A stretch of 64,000 nt of DNA from UBA1181 sp045600225 (GCA_045600225.1 JAZRXL010000075.1:1-64000); one strand, 5' to 3'; positions 27,071 through 35,677 are shown, numbered from the stretch's first letter. Numbers and translations are program-made. Notes: generated from the letters alone by a model not told the origin.

Positions 27071-27093
27071 TAACCTACTATGTTGGTAGGTTA
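27071..27093. promoter_or_regulatory. Palindromic operator candidate for the Rrf2 regulator
   Basis: Perfect 8-bp inverted repeat TAACCTAC-N7-GTAGGTTA, 23 bp in total, beginning 16 bp upstream of the metY -7 box and so covering the -33 region. Dimeric Rrf2 proteins bind imperfect palindromes of about this length. The operon encodes such a regulator as its last gene, so autoregulation is a direct inference. On the plus strand a T run follows, so a terminator role cannot be ruled out, but no plus-strand gene ends here. Confidence 0.6.
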
Positions 27094-27241
27094 TTTTTTT
27101 AAATAAAATAATTTATATCTATTTTGTGTTGTTTTTATTGATTATATTTTGTATTAATTGTACGATTTAATGATTGTTTTGTAGAATTTTTTTTTGTAAT
27201 AAACGGAAGATATGATGCAAAGGGGGTAGATTAATGGATTT

Positions 27242-27694
27242 TTAATGGGAATATTTGTGTACTTCTCGCCTTATTTTTTCAATCCAAAGACCAAATCGTA
27301 TAAAAAGGTTGGATTCGTATTCCAATTTGGATTCTTTAAAAACAGTTTTGCCTTTACTTAATTGTTGGTAGATTTCGCTCCAATTGGGAGTACCTCCATT
27401 TAGGTTTCTGTCGTCTATATATATGTCAGCAATGATTTTCTTTGTATATCCCTCGTCTCCTTCTTTCTCTTCAGGATGGTTATGGTTAATGGCATAGAAT
27501 GACACACCTCGTTCTTGGCACCATTTCACGGCTTCTTCAAGGTATTTGCCTTCACGAGAGGTCCAAAGTATAATCTGATGTCCTAACTCTCGCTGTAAAC
27601 GCTTTATAACATCCGTAGCAAAAGGTACTTCGCTACCAATGTTAGGGTATTCGTGAGTAACGATGGTTCCGTCAAAATCTACTGCAATAATCAT
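27242..27694 (-). CDS. HAD-superfamily hydrolase, small
   Basis: 150 residues. The HAD nucleophile motif DFDGT is at 6-10; motif II is LWTSREGKYL (43-52), and the C-terminal acidic motif is YIDDRNLNG (92-100). It lacks a cap domain, like the short BT0820-type phosphatases of Bacteroidota. Substrate unknown. Last gene of a four-gene operon beginning with the HsdR-N-like gene at 29192 and including recR; gap to the upstream gene is 11 bp. Confidence 0.8.
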   Translation of the reverse strand: MIIAVDFDGTIVTHEYPNIGSEVPFATDVIKRLQRELGHQIILWTSREGKYLEEAVKWCQERGVSFYAINHNHPEEKEGDEGYTKKIIADIYIDDRNLNGGTPNWSEIYQQLSKGKTVFKESKLEYESNLFIRFGLWIEKIRREVHKYSH

Positions 27695-27705
27695 AGTCTT
27701 GTTTT

Positions 27706-28098
27706 TTACTCTTCTTCTTTTTTATACTCTGCAGGTCTGCAAAAGAATGTGTGGATAATCCATACAATAGCGGCGCAAAGAAGAGGGGAGGTGGTATTTA
27801 CCAAGGTGTAGGTTGCAATATTAAGGCAAAATGCTAAATCAACCACACCTAAACGGATGACGTTCCATTGAATATAGGTCTTCTCATCAATAGGATCTCC
27901 TGTCTCTACTTTGTTCTTGTATAGTTTCAATACCAAAGGAATTGAAATCAGTGTGAATAGAACAGATATGCTTTGAAGTCCAATATGGTCTTGCGGGTTT
28001 CCGATTTTGTCTGAACTCCAAACGGAAAGAGCCATTAGGCAAGCAAAAATGAAGCTTGTGGCATAAATAAATACTTTAAGATATGTTTTAGATTTCAT
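27706..28098 (-). CDS. Integral membrane protein of unknown function
   Basis: 130 residues with about four hydrophobic helices (near 8-28, 42-60, 80-98, 102-120), Lys/Glu-rich at the C-terminus (cytoplasmic tail). I do not recognise a family. It sits 13 bp after recR and 11 bp before the HAD hydrolase gene, so it is cotranscribed with both, but the position gives no clear functional clue. Confidence 0.7.
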   Translation of the reverse strand: MKSKTYLKVFIYATSFIFACLMALSVWSSDKIGNPQDHIGLQSISVLFTLISIPLVLKLYKNKVETGDPIDEKTYIQWNVIRLGVVDLAFCLNIATYTLVNTTSPLLCAAIVWIIHTFFCRPAEYKKEEE

Positions 28099-28111
28099 TA
28101 TGACTTTATTA

Positions 28112-28732
28112 TTAATTAACGGAATAAGGTGTTCTGTTTATTATGGAACGTCCAAGTGTGATTTCATCGGCATATTCCAATTCATCTCCAATCGATACTC
28201 CACGGGCAATGGTGCTGATTTGTATGTTGAAAGGGGATAATTTCTTGTATAGGTAAAAATTGGTGGTGTCTCCCTCCATCGTGGGACTCAAAGCGAGGAT
28301 GATCTCTTTGATTTCAGAGTTATGGACTCGTTCTGTTAGCAAATCAATGCTTAAATCGGAAGGACCCACACCTGTCATTGGCGATATTACTCCACCCAAT
28401 ACATGGTATAAGCCATTAAACTGTTGCGTGTTCTCGATGGAGATTACGTCGTTAATGTTTTCTACAACACATATGGTGGAGGCATCTCTTTTTGGATCTG
28501 CACATATTTGACAAGTTGCTGTGTCGGATATGTTGTGACAAATGTTACAATACTGAATTTCGTTGCGTAGGGTAATGAATGCATTGCCGAAATTCTCCAC
28601 ATCTTCTTTACTCTGTCGTAGTAGATGAAGGACCAATCTAAGCGCTGTTTTGCGACCAATGCCGGGGAGTTTTGCAAACTCCTTTGTCGCATTGTCTAGC
28701 AAGGCGGATGAGTAGGGTGTGTTATTTGTCAT
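28112..28732 (-). CDS. recR: Recombination protein RecR
   Basis: 206 residues; part of RecFOR, which loads RecA on gapped DNA. N-terminal helix-hairpin-helix LPGIGRKTALRL (23-34), C4 zinc finger CNICHNISDTATCQIC (57-72), then the Toprim domain starting CVVENINDV and containing YHVLGGVISPM. Length and order are normal. Its start overlaps the end of the upstream HsdR-N-like gene by 11 bp, which suggests translational coupling. Confidence 0.96.
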   Translation of the reverse strand: MTNNTPYSSALLDNATKEFAKLPGIGRKTALRLVLHLLRQSKEDVENFGNAFITLRNEIQYCNICHNISDTATCQICADPKRDASTICVVENINDVISIENTQQFNGLYHVLGGVISPMTGVGPSDLSIDLLTERVHNSEIKEIILALSPTMEGDTTNFYLYKKLSPFNIQISTIARGVSIGDELEYADEITLGRSIINRTPYSVN

Positions 28733-29192
28733 TTTTCGATTCTTTTAGAACGGAGTAGTCTGGTATCTCTTTGAAAAAGATATATCTGTGATTTTCGTAA
28801 TCAATGCGACAGCAGTAGTGGTTTATTCCGTTGGAAACGATCAAAATGGGCACATTCAGTTTCAAATTATATGTGGCTATTTGATCGAACACTTTTTGTG
28901 TAATGGCTACATCGGGAGCCTTGTATTCCAAGATGACCATAGGTTGCCTGTCGTTGTCGTAGATAACCGTGTCGCATCGTTTCTTCATTTGGTTGATTTC
29001 AACAGCGATTTCGTTGGCCATGAGAGAGGCAGGGTAGTGCTTCTCGTTTACTAAAAATTCCACCATGTTTTGTCGTACCCATTCTTCCGGTGTGAGCGCC
29101 ACAAATTTTCGACGGCATCGATCGAAAATGACGTTTTTTTCACCTTCCTTTTTTATACGAAATTCATATTTGGGGAAATTAAGTTCCAACAT
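28722..29192 (-). CDS. HsdR N-terminal-like nuclease-fold protein
   Basis: 156 residues resembling the N-terminal domain of type I restriction R subunits (HSDR_N_2), a PD-(D/E)XK fold. The core elements are visible: Glu in MANEIAVE, Asp in CDTVIYDNDRQP and the E-x-K motif in ILEYKAPDV. It has no helicase or methylase partners, so it is not a restriction system. In Bacteroidota this gene commonly stands divergently from holA, as it does here, and the family is treated as housekeeping of unknown function. It opens the recR operon and has its own -7 box at 29221-29228. Confidence 0.8.
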   Translation of the reverse strand: MLELNFPKYEFRIKKEGEKNVIFDRCRRKFVALTPEEWVRQNMVEFLVNEKHYPASLMANEIAVEINQMKKRCDTVIYDNDRQPMVILEYKAPDVAITQKVFDQIATYNLKLNVPILIVSNGINHYCCRIDYENHRYIFFKEIPDYSVLKESKNDK

Positions 29193-29197
29193 TTTGT

Positions 29198-29228
29198 TAT
29201 CTTTGCGACTGATTACGATACAAAGGTA
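29198..29228. promoter_or_regulatory. Face-to-face promoter boxes between the HsdR-N-like gene and holA
   Basis: Plus-strand TATCTTTG at 29198-29205 would start transcription near 29212 towards holA. Minus-strand TACCTTTG at 29221-29228 would start near 29214 towards the recR operon. The two polymerases would open almost the same bases and run into each other's -7 box. Confidence 0.55.
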
Positions 29229-29262
29229 ATAATTAATTTACAATTTTAATAGTCCGTTTGAA

Positions 29263-30282
29263 ATGGCAAAACAACAAACTATCGGATATAGAGAGATATT
29301 GGCTGATTTACAGAATAAAAACTATAAACCGGTCTACTTCTTGTCTGGTGAGGAGCCTTATTTCATTGATTTGATTGCGGATTACATTCTCGATAATGTT
29401 CTTACCGAATCAGAGAAGGACTTCAACCAATATGTGTATTATGGAAAAGATGTGCCACTGAAGACCGTTTTGGAGAATGCACGTCGATTCCCAATGATGT
29501 CACAATATCAGGTTATAGTTGTAAAAGAGGCGCAAAACATCGCTTCTTTCGATGAATTGGCCAGTTACGTGCAACATCCGCAACCTTCTACCATCCTAGT
29601 TTTCTGTCATAAGAAGAAAGCGGATGCAAGAAAGAAATTCGTGTCGGAAGTGGCAATGAAAGGCGTTTTTTTCAATTCGGACAAATTATATGATAACCAA
29701 GTCCCTCCGTTTATACAAAACTATATGAGGGAGAAAGGGGTACAGATAGATGAGAAATCAACCCAGCTTTTAGCTGATTACATCGGTACAGATCTTCATC
29801 GATTGGTAAATGAGTTGGACAAGTTGATTATGACAAAGCCTTCGACTGCTAAAATGATCACGACCGACTTGGTGGAAAAAAATGTGGGGATTAGTAAAGA
29901 GTTCAATGATTTTGAGTTGAAAAGTGCTCTTATACAAAAGGACATTTACAGGTCTAACTTGATATCCCATCATATTTCTCAATCAAAATCGTTTGCTTTA
30001 AATGTAACAATATCTGTGCTTTATGGATACTTTTCTAATCTAATGCTTTATTATTATATTCAGGATAAAAATAAGATGAATGTGGCAAAAGAGTTGGGTG
30101 TTTCTCCGTTTTTTGCTGATGAATATGCATTGGGTGCTAGAAATTATAATGCATGGAAAACGATGTCGATAATATCTCTGTTAAGAGAATATGATGCAAA
30201 GTCGAAAGGTGTTGGAAACAATACAACTTCCAATTCTCATGGTGAATTATTGAAGGAGTTGGTGTATAAGATTTTACATTAG
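29263..30282 (+). CDS. holA: DNA polymerase III subunit delta
   Basis: Clamp-loader subunit of 339 residues that opens the beta sliding clamp. The N-terminal region YKPVYFLSGEEPYFIDLIADYI is the characteristic HolA opening, followed by the degenerate AAA+ domains (VVVKEAQN, ILVFCHKKKADAR) and the C-terminal collar domain. Walker A is absent, as expected for delta. First gene of a plus-strand run towards engB and envelope genes; divergently arranged with the recR operon. Confidence 0.93.
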   Translation: MAKQQTIGYREILADLQNKNYKPVYFLSGEEPYFIDLIADYILDNVLTESEKDFNQYVYYGKDVPLKTVLENARRFPMMSQYQVIVVKEAQNIASFDELASYVQHPQPSTILVFCHKKKADARKKFVSEVAMKGVFFNSDKLYDNQVPPFIQNYMREKGVQIDEKSTQLLADYIGTDLHRLVNELDKLIMTKPSTAKMITTDLVEKNVGISKEFNDFELKSALIQKDIYRSNLISHHISQSKSFALNVTISVLYGYFSNLMLYYYIQDKNKMNVAKELGVSPFFADEYALGARNYNAWKTMSIISLLREYDAKSKGVGNNTTSNSHGELLKELVYKILH

Positions 30283-30316
30283 TGATGGTTTTATCGATGA
30301 AATCGTGCTTATATTT

Positions 30317-30324
30317 TAAATTTG
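30317..30324 (+). promoter_or_regulatory. -7 promoter box of engB
   Basis: TAAATTTG, 22 bp before the engB ATG, in the 63-bp gap after holA. Confidence 0.45.
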
Positions 30325-30345
30325 TAAAGGAATAAAGTTTATCGT

Positions 30346-30951
30346 ATGGTTATAAAATCAGCAGAATTTATAGAGAGTAACTCGGTATGGAACAAATGTC
30401 CGAAGCATAATCTTCCTGAGTATGCTTTTATTGGTCGTTCTAATGTGGGTAAATCCTCTCTAATTAACAAGTTGACACAACATAAGGATTTGGCGAAAAC
30501 CTCGTCAAAACCGGGAAAAACACTTCTTCTAAACCATTTTTTAATCAATAAGAATTGGTATTTGGTGGATTTGCCAGGTTATGGATATGCAAAGATCAGT
30601 AAAGATGGCAGAGATAAGTTGGAGAAGATGATCAAAGGCTATGTCTTATCTCGTGAAGAGTTGGTCAATTTGTTCGTCTTGGTTGATAGTCGTTTGGAAC
30701 CGCAAAAGATCGATTTGGAGTTCTTCGAGTTCTTGGGTGTCAATGGAGTTCCTTTTTCCATTGTGTTTACAAAAGCAGATAAGTTGAGTAAGGGACAGAC
30801 CGATAAGAACATAGAGGGCTACAAAGCTAAATTGTTAGAGCAATGGGAGGAGTTGCCTCCTATATTTGTGACATCTGCGGAAACAGGTGTGGGTTGTGAC
30901 GAATTGCTCGATTACATCGATGCAATCAACAAGGATTTTGTTCAGGGATGA
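30346..30951 (+). CDS. engB: Ribosome biogenesis GTPase EngB/YsxC
   Basis: TRAFAC-class GTPase of 201 residues needed for assembly of the large ribosomal subunit. G1 GRSNVGKSS (30-38), G3 DLPGYG (75-80), G4 TKAD (142-145), G5 TSAETGVG near 180. Length is normal. It stands between holA and the lipid acyltransferase gene, 17 bp upstream of the latter. Confidence 0.96.
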   Translation: MVIKSAEFIESNSVWNKCPKHNLPEYAFIGRSNVGKSSLINKLTQHKDLAKTSSKPGKTLLLNHFLINKNWYLVDLPGYGYAKISKDGRDKLEKMIKGYVLSREELVNLFVLVDSRLEPQKIDLEFFEFLGVNGVPFSIVFTKADKLSKGQTDKNIEGYKAKLLEQWEELPPIFVTSAETGVGCDELLDYIDAINKDFVQG

Positions 30952-30968
30952 GTTAAATTGTAGATTCA

Positions 30969-31847
30969 ATGGTTGTTTTATATTACATATTTTACGCGAT
31001 TGTATGGACGCTCTCTTGGCTTCCATTATCCATCTTGTATGGATTATCGTATGTTGTGTATGTGTTGGCCTATTATGTGGTAGGTTATAGAAGAAAAGTG
31101 GTTCGACAAAACTTGCTCAATTCCTTCCCAGATAAGAGTGAGGAGGAGATTGTTAAAATAGAGAAGGACTATTACCTTCATTTGGCAGATACTTTGGTAG
31201 AAACAATCAAATTGCTTCATATATCCGACGAAGAGATGAAAAAAAGAATGTACTTTTCTAATCCGGAGGAGTTGGGCAGATTTTTTGATGAGGGAAAAAG
31301 TGTGGTGATCCTACTAGGACACTATGGAAATTGGGAATGGATAACCTCTGTTTATTTGTTTTATCACGATATTGTGGGAGGAGAACTATATCGACCATTG
31401 AACAATAAGTATTTTGATCAGTTCTTCCTAAAGCTTCGTTCCCGTTTTGGAACTGTGAATATTCCCAAAAACGACGCTTTCAGGGCGATTGTTAACTACA
31501 ATAGAGAGGGAAAAACATTTGGATTAGGTTTTATTGCAGACCAAACACCTTCTGCGAATAATTTGCATTATTGGGCTACCTTCTTGAATCAAGACACTCC
31601 GTTTTTGAATGGAGCGGAGAGAATAGCGAGAAAGGGTGATTATGCGGTTGTCTATTTCGATGTGCAGAAGAAGAAACGAGGTTATTACACTTGCGATATA
31701 TTAACATTGACTGAACACGCTAAGGAGACTGCAGAAAATGAGATCACGGACCGTTATGTAGAGTTGTTTGAGAAGACGATATTGCGTAACCCTGCTTATT
31801 GGTTATGGTCTCATAGACGATGGAAGCATAAAAGAAATGTGGGGTAA
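30969..31847 (+). CDS. LpxL/HtrB-family lysophospholipid acyltransferase
   Basis: 292 residues with an N-terminal membrane helix (about 5-40). The acyltransferase motif H-x4-E is GHYGNWEW (His118, Glu123); further blocks are FGLGFIADQTPS and NPAYWLWSHRRWKH, which are the hallmark of late lipid A acyltransferases. In Bacteroidota this enzyme adds a secondary acyl chain to lipid A. Located between engB and a GT2 glycosyltransferase with gaps of 17 and 12 bp. Confidence 0.92.
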   Translation: MVVLYYIFYAIVWTLSWLPLSILYGLSYVVYVLAYYVVGYRRKVVRQNLLNSFPDKSEEEIVKIEKDYYLHLADTLVETIKLLHISDEEMKKRMYFSNPEELGRFFDEGKSVVILLGHYGNWEWITSVYLFYHDIVGGELYRPLNNKYFDQFFLKLRSRFGTVNIPKNDAFRAIVNYNREGKTFGLGFIADQTPSANNLHYWATFLNQDTPFLNGAERIARKGDYAVVYFDVQKKKRGYYTCDILTLTEHAKETAENEITDRYVELFEKTILRNPAYWLWSHRRWKHKRNVG

Positions 31848-31859
31848 AATTTGAAAGGA

Positions 31860-32873
31860 ATGAAGGTTGCTGTCATTATACTGAATTGGAATGGAAGAAA
31901 GATGTTGGAAGAATATCTTCCTTCTGTTTGCCGTTATTCTATTTCTGGACAATCGGAAGTGATTGTGGCTGATAATGGGTCGATAGACGATTCCGTCGAG
32001 TTCCTTCAACGTGAATATCCACAAGTGGGAATTGTTCAGTTGGATCAGAACTATGGATTTGCAGAAGGGTATAATCGAGCAATAGCGCAGGTAGATGCAG
32101 AGTATGTGGTATTGCTTAACTCTGATGTGGAGGTGACAGAAGGATGGTTGGAGAAAATGACCAACTATTTGGATGCTCATCCTGATGTGGTGGCATGTCA
32201 GCCTAAAATCCTCGCATATTGCGATAAAAAACGCTTTGAGCATGCTGGTGCTTGTGGCGGATATCTGGATAAGTATCGATTCCCGTATTGTAGGGGAAGG
32301 ATCTTTGCAGATGTGGAAGAGGATAGGGGACAGTATGATTCTGTTGAACAAGTGTTATGGGCAACAGGAGCAGCCTTATTTATAAGGAAAGCGGTTTATG
32401 AGAAAGTGGGTGGTTTGGATGCAACCTTCTTTGCTCATATGGAGGAGATAGATCTTTGTTGGCGTTTGAATAGTAGGGGATACCGTCTTGTATGTGTGCC
32501 ACAGAGTGTTGTCTATCATTTGGGAGGAGGTACATTAAATGTGAATAATCCCAGAAAAACCTATTTGAATTTTAGAAACAATCTTTTGATGATCTATAAG
32601 AATGAACCAATAGAGAGTTTGAAGAGAGTTTTGTTTATGCGTTGCATATTGGATAATGTGGCTGGTTTGGTTTTCCTATTGAAAGGAGATATGGAAAACT
32701 TTAAGGCTGTAAGACGCGCACGTTCTGATTTTAAGAAGATAAAAGGGGAATATAACGATAAAAGGGCTGAAAATTTAAAGCAAAGTAAGGTGTCTGAATT
32801 CCCTTATAACTATAATGGTAGTATTGTTTGGGCCTATTATGCAAAGGGTGCCAAAAAGATTACTGATTTATAA
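31860..32873 (+). CDS. Family 2 glycosyltransferase
   Basis: 337 residues, GT-A fold. Starts MKVAVIILNWNG (nucleotide-sugar binding at 9-12), with VIVADNGSIDDS, the metal-binding region LLNSDVEV, and the acceptor-side motif HMEEIDLCWRLNSRGY. This arrangement matches the rhamnosyltransferase-like GT2 branch. The ATG at 31860 is preferred over a TTG at 31851. Donor and acceptor are unknown; the position after a lipid A acyltransferase suggests envelope glycan or lipopolysaccharide work. Confidence 0.9.
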   Translation: MKVAVIILNWNGRKMLEEYLPSVCRYSISGQSEVIVADNGSIDDSVEFLQREYPQVGIVQLDQNYGFAEGYNRAIAQVDAEYVVLLNSDVEVTEGWLEKMTNYLDAHPDVVACQPKILAYCDKKRFEHAGACGGYLDKYRFPYCRGRIFADVEEDRGQYDSVEQVLWATGAALFIRKAVYEKVGGLDATFFAHMEEIDLCWRLNSRGYRLVCVPQSVVYHLGGGTLNVNNPRKTYLNFRNNLLMIYKNEPIESLKRVLFMRCILDNVAGLVFLLKGDMENFKAVRRARSDFKKIKGEYNDKRAENLKQSKVSEFPYNYNGSIVWAYYAKGAKKITDL

Positions 32874-32895
32874 GAATAGAGATTCAAAATAATTA

Positions 32896-32903
32896 TAGAT
32901 TTG
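32896..32903 (+). promoter_or_regulatory. -7 promoter box of the DUF3108 gene
   Basis: TAGATTTG, 41 bp before the start codon, in the 71-bp gap after the glycosyltransferase gene. Confidence 0.45.
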
Positions 32904-32944
32904 CCATATAAATGTTATATCTTTCAGAAAGATAGGTATGTATT

Positions 32945-33721
32945 ATGTTAAATAGAATACGATTGTTATTGATAGCGTTGAGTGTTACGATGACACTTTC
33001 TGCGCAACTAGTAGACAGAAATATAGCCTTTAAACCAGGAGAGGTTATGAAATTGGATGCCTATTTCAATTTAGGTCTCATTTGGATGAAGGTAGGAACA
33101 GCCACCTTTACTGTGGAAGAAGAAAATGACAACTATAAATTTACGGTTAAAGCGGATAATTTACCCAAATGGGATTGGTTGTATGAGGTGCACACGTTGC
33201 ATGTAGCATCGTGTACAAAAGATATGCGTCCGTTGTATATGTGGTCGAAAGTGACAGAGAAAGGCAAATATTCAGAAGACAGATTCGATTATGAAGATAA
33301 GGGCGATCATTACGTGGTTCGTCGTCATGCAATGGGCGAAAAACATCCAGATGGCTTTGATACAACTTTTACGATACCTGCAGAGTCTCATGATATCATT
33401 AATGCAGTTTATGTGGCTAGAAATGTAGATTTGACGATAAATAATGGGAAAGACATTCCATTTTATCCCATGTTCAATTATAAGAGTCACACGATTTGGG
33501 GCAATGTAATAGGAACCAAGAAAATTACGACCAGAGAAAAGGTTAAGTACGATTGCATTGAATGTACTGCACATGTAGGAGTCGGAACAATCTTTGATGC
33601 AGATCATCCTGTGCATGTTTGGATAACGGATGATGACCGTCATGTGCCTGTGTTAGTTGAATCCAAACTCTCATTTGGAACTGTTCGTGTTTATTTAGGT
33701 GATTATAAGGAAGGAAAATAG
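32945..33721 (+). CDS. DUF3108 exported protein
   Basis: 258 residues with a signal peptide (LLLIALSVTMTLSAQ, cleavage near residue 20), then a beta-rich periplasmic domain of the DUF3108 type: it opens with FKPGEVMKLDAYFNLGLIWMKVG and ends with VWITDDDRHVPVLVESKLSFGTV, both characteristic. Function is not established for the family; related lipocalin-like proteins sit near envelope genes, as here. Confidence 0.85.
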   Translation: MLNRIRLLLIALSVTMTLSAQLVDRNIAFKPGEVMKLDAYFNLGLIWMKVGTATFTVEEENDNYKFTVKADNLPKWDWLYEVHTLHVASCTKDMRPLYMWSKVTEKGKYSEDRFDYEDKGDHYVVRRHAMGEKHPDGFDTTFTIPAESHDIINAVYVARNVDLTINNGKDIPFYPMFNYKSHTIWGNVIGTKKITTREKVKYDCIECTAHVGVGTIFDADHPVHVWITDDDRHVPVLVESKLSFGTVRVYLGDYKEGK

Positions 33722-33879
33722 TTAACTCGAAATCCTTGCGATATTTGAGAATTTTTTGATGAAATAATCGAAATATGAAAAAATAGATAAATTTTAAATC
33801 ATTCATACATAGATTATTATTCTTATTTTTAAGTATATTAATTTGTTTTATAATTTATATTATGTTAAATAGGGTTTGC

Positions 33880-33913
33880 ATGCAACGTGCTTTCGTCGAA
33901 CGATAAGTTGCAT
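33880..33913. repeat. Inverted repeat between convergent genes
   Basis: ATGCAAC at 33880-33886 and GTTGCAT at 33907-33913 can pair, with a nested TCGT/ACGA pairing (33893-33903). No T run follows on either strand. It lies between the DUF3108 and AlbA_2 genes, which converge. Purpose unclear; could be a terminator without U tract or a chance repeat. Confidence 0.35.
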
Positions 33914-33947
33914 TTACTCCCAGCCTCTTTTGTCGGCATTTGACGTT

Positions 33948-35501
33948 TCACATCAGGAGTACTTTCCAATGACCACCTTTGGTGCCTCCAATTCTTTCTA
34001 TTAGACCTAACAGTTTGAGCTTCTGAAAGTTTTTTTCAATAGCTCTTGAAGTTACTTCAAGTTCTTCAGATATGGATTGCGCAGTAGCAAATGGATTTTC
34101 AGAGAGAATTGAAAGCACCTTTTGGGCTGTTTTTGAGATTTTCGTATGGCCCGTAGAAGCCTGTTCTTGTGTGAGATGAGATACCTTTGGTCTTTTGTAT
34201 ACTCGGTTGTATACAGGACCGGGCTCGTGAAGAGTCAGTATCTCTCTATCTTCTTGGTCAGGTGTTTTGTAGGATGAAAAGGAGAAATCTAATACCAAAG
34301 ATGTTCGGTCTGGATTGAATTCTTCTGTCAATTCAGGCCTTGGAAAGTTGTTTTCTTCCCAAATGTTGTACATGTTACACAAACCACAACCACTGCGTTC
34401 TCCAATGTCTATTAAATTAAACATGTTGAAGATACGAGGATTTCGGGTATCGCTAACACCTCCATTTATTGCATCTTCCACATTCAATCTAAATACACCT
34501 GGATTTTTAATGGATATGTGTCTGAATTTTTTTTCAATAACAATACCTCTTCTTCCATTGTAATCGGAATGAATTAAAGCATTTGCCAATGCTTCTCTTA
34601 ACGCTTTATGGACGGGGGTTTCGTTTATGCGCGTCAATCCATCTTTCAATTGAAAAGGAACCTTGACATCCGCTAACAATCGATTGATGATTCGAAAGTA
34701 GAAATCGAACACATTACCGCTCCAAGTAGCATCTCCCGAACATACCCTATCAGACCACCTTTCGTCATTGAGTAGATGTTCTCGGTAATCAAGAAAAAAG
34801 TTCGGAAATTCATTCATGATGGATATGAAATCACCAAAAAACAATAAACCTGCGGCAGTTGGATGAATTTCGCAATCACTGCCTCTTCCTGCAGCTCCAA
34901 TCTTCATTAGGAATACTTCGTCGCTTTGCTTATTCCAAACATGATCAGGTTTGGACAGTTTAAAGATGTTTCTATAGCCTTGTATTGAATCTTGGTTGAG
35001 TTCGGAAATAGTCATGTTTTCAATGATTTTTCCATCCACCCCTTGCTCTTGTTGATCTCTTACCATTGATACAATTTGCTCTCTTGTACAATGGTAATCC
35101 CCTTCTCCATTTCTTCTAAATGTACCTCCGTATAGGTTCTTGTTAAGAAATATTGGACGTTCAGTTCTTTCGGCTCTCGGCACTTCAATGACGATAATGG
35201 TACGTTTGTCTATGGTAAGTGCGTATATACTATCATTAAAAAGTATGTTTGAACTAACTTTTTCCGAACTTAATGTGTTCCAAAGGTCGGAAATAATAGC
35301 TTGTGGATTACTTACACCTGTAATGGTAAATGCCCCTTTCTTCTCTTCTACACCTAATAGTATGGTGCCTCCGTATGTGTTGGCAAATGCAGAATAGCTG
35401 TCCCAGAGTGATTTAGGTACTCCCCCTGCGGCTGATTTACATTCTAGAGAGATAGATTCTCCCTTGTGGAGCATTTTTCTTATGTCATTCTCTGTCTTCA
35501 T
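33948..35501 (-). CDS. AlbA_2 (Schlafen-type) domain regulator with ATPase-like and winged-helix domains
   Basis: 517 residues. N-terminal AlbA_2/Schlafen-like domain (about 10-135) with SISLECKSA and FANTYGGTILLGVEE; a middle region ending with a GHKL-type ATPase segment (about 300-350) with REALANALIHSDY; a C-terminal winged helix (about 455-517) that reads like an ArsR/MarR-type reader head (AQSISEELEVTSRAIEKNFQKLKLLGLIERIGGTKGG). Known as 'ATP-dependent DNA helicase RecG-related / putative transcriptional regulator' in annotations, although no helicase motor is present. Biological role unknown. An array of four phased half-sites lies directly upstream (35540-35607), pointing to autoregulation or tight control. 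Stands alone; looks like an accessory gene. Confidence 0.85.
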   Translation of the reverse strand: MKTENDIRKMLHKGESISLECKSAAGGVPKSLWDSYSAFANTYGGTILLGVEEKKGAFTITGVSNPQAIISDLWNTLSSEKVSSNILFNDSIYALTIDKRTIIVIEVPRAERTERPIFLNKNLYGGTFRRNGEGDYHCTREQIVSMVRDQQEQGVDGKIIENMTISELNQDSIQGYRNIFKLSKPDHVWNKQSDEVFLMKIGAAGRGSDCEIHPTAAGLLFFGDFISIMNEFPNFFLDYREHLLNDERWSDRVCSGDATWSGNVFDFYFRIINRLLADVKVPFQLKDGLTRINETPVHKALREALANALIHSDYNGRRGIVIEKKFRHISIKNPGVFRLNVEDAINGGVSDTRNPRIFNMFNLIDIGERSGCGLCNMYNIWEENNFPRPELTEEFNPDRTSLVLDFSFSSYKTPDQEDREILTLHEPGPVYNRVYKRPKVSHLTQEQASTGHTKISKTAQKVLSILSENPFATAQSISEELEVTSRAIEKNFQKLKLLGLIERIGGTKGGHWKVLLM

Positions 35502-35523
35502 ATATTATTCCTTATTAACTCCA

Positions 35524-35531
35524 CAAAGATA
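35524..35531 (-). promoter_or_regulatory. -7 promoter box of the AlbA_2 gene
   Basis: TATCTTTG on the minus strand, 22 bp before the start codon. The -33 position falls inside the half-site array and has no TTTG. Confidence 0.55.
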
Positions 35532-35539
35532 GTTTATTT

Positions 35540-35607
35540 TTCGGAAAAAAATAATTTCTACCGAATGTTTTTGTTTATTTCTTCGGAAAAAATAATATTT
35601 TGTTCGG
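35540..35607. promoter_or_regulatory. Operator array: four TTCGG half-sites at exact 21-bp intervals
   Basis: TTCGG at 35540-35544, its complement CCGAA at 35561-35565, TTCGG at 35582-35586 and TTCGG at 35603-35607. Start-to-start distances are 21, 21 and 21 bp, that is two helical turns, so all sites face the same side of the DNA. The first and third are also inside a longer imperfect direct repeat (GTTTATTT(C)TTCGGAAAAAA..). The array begins 8 bp upstream of the -7 box and covers the -33 region. Confidence 0.7.
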
Positions 35608-35677
35608 TAATTAATTGAAAGAGATGGATGACGAATCTATTTTAAAAGTCATATATTTAACTTTCCTACCTCTTAAT

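Noticed and set aside
28722..29192. Restriction-modification system from the HsdR-N-like gene
   Set aside because: No motor, methylase or specificity subunit nearby; the gene is a known housekeeping neighbour of holA and recR in Bacteroidota.
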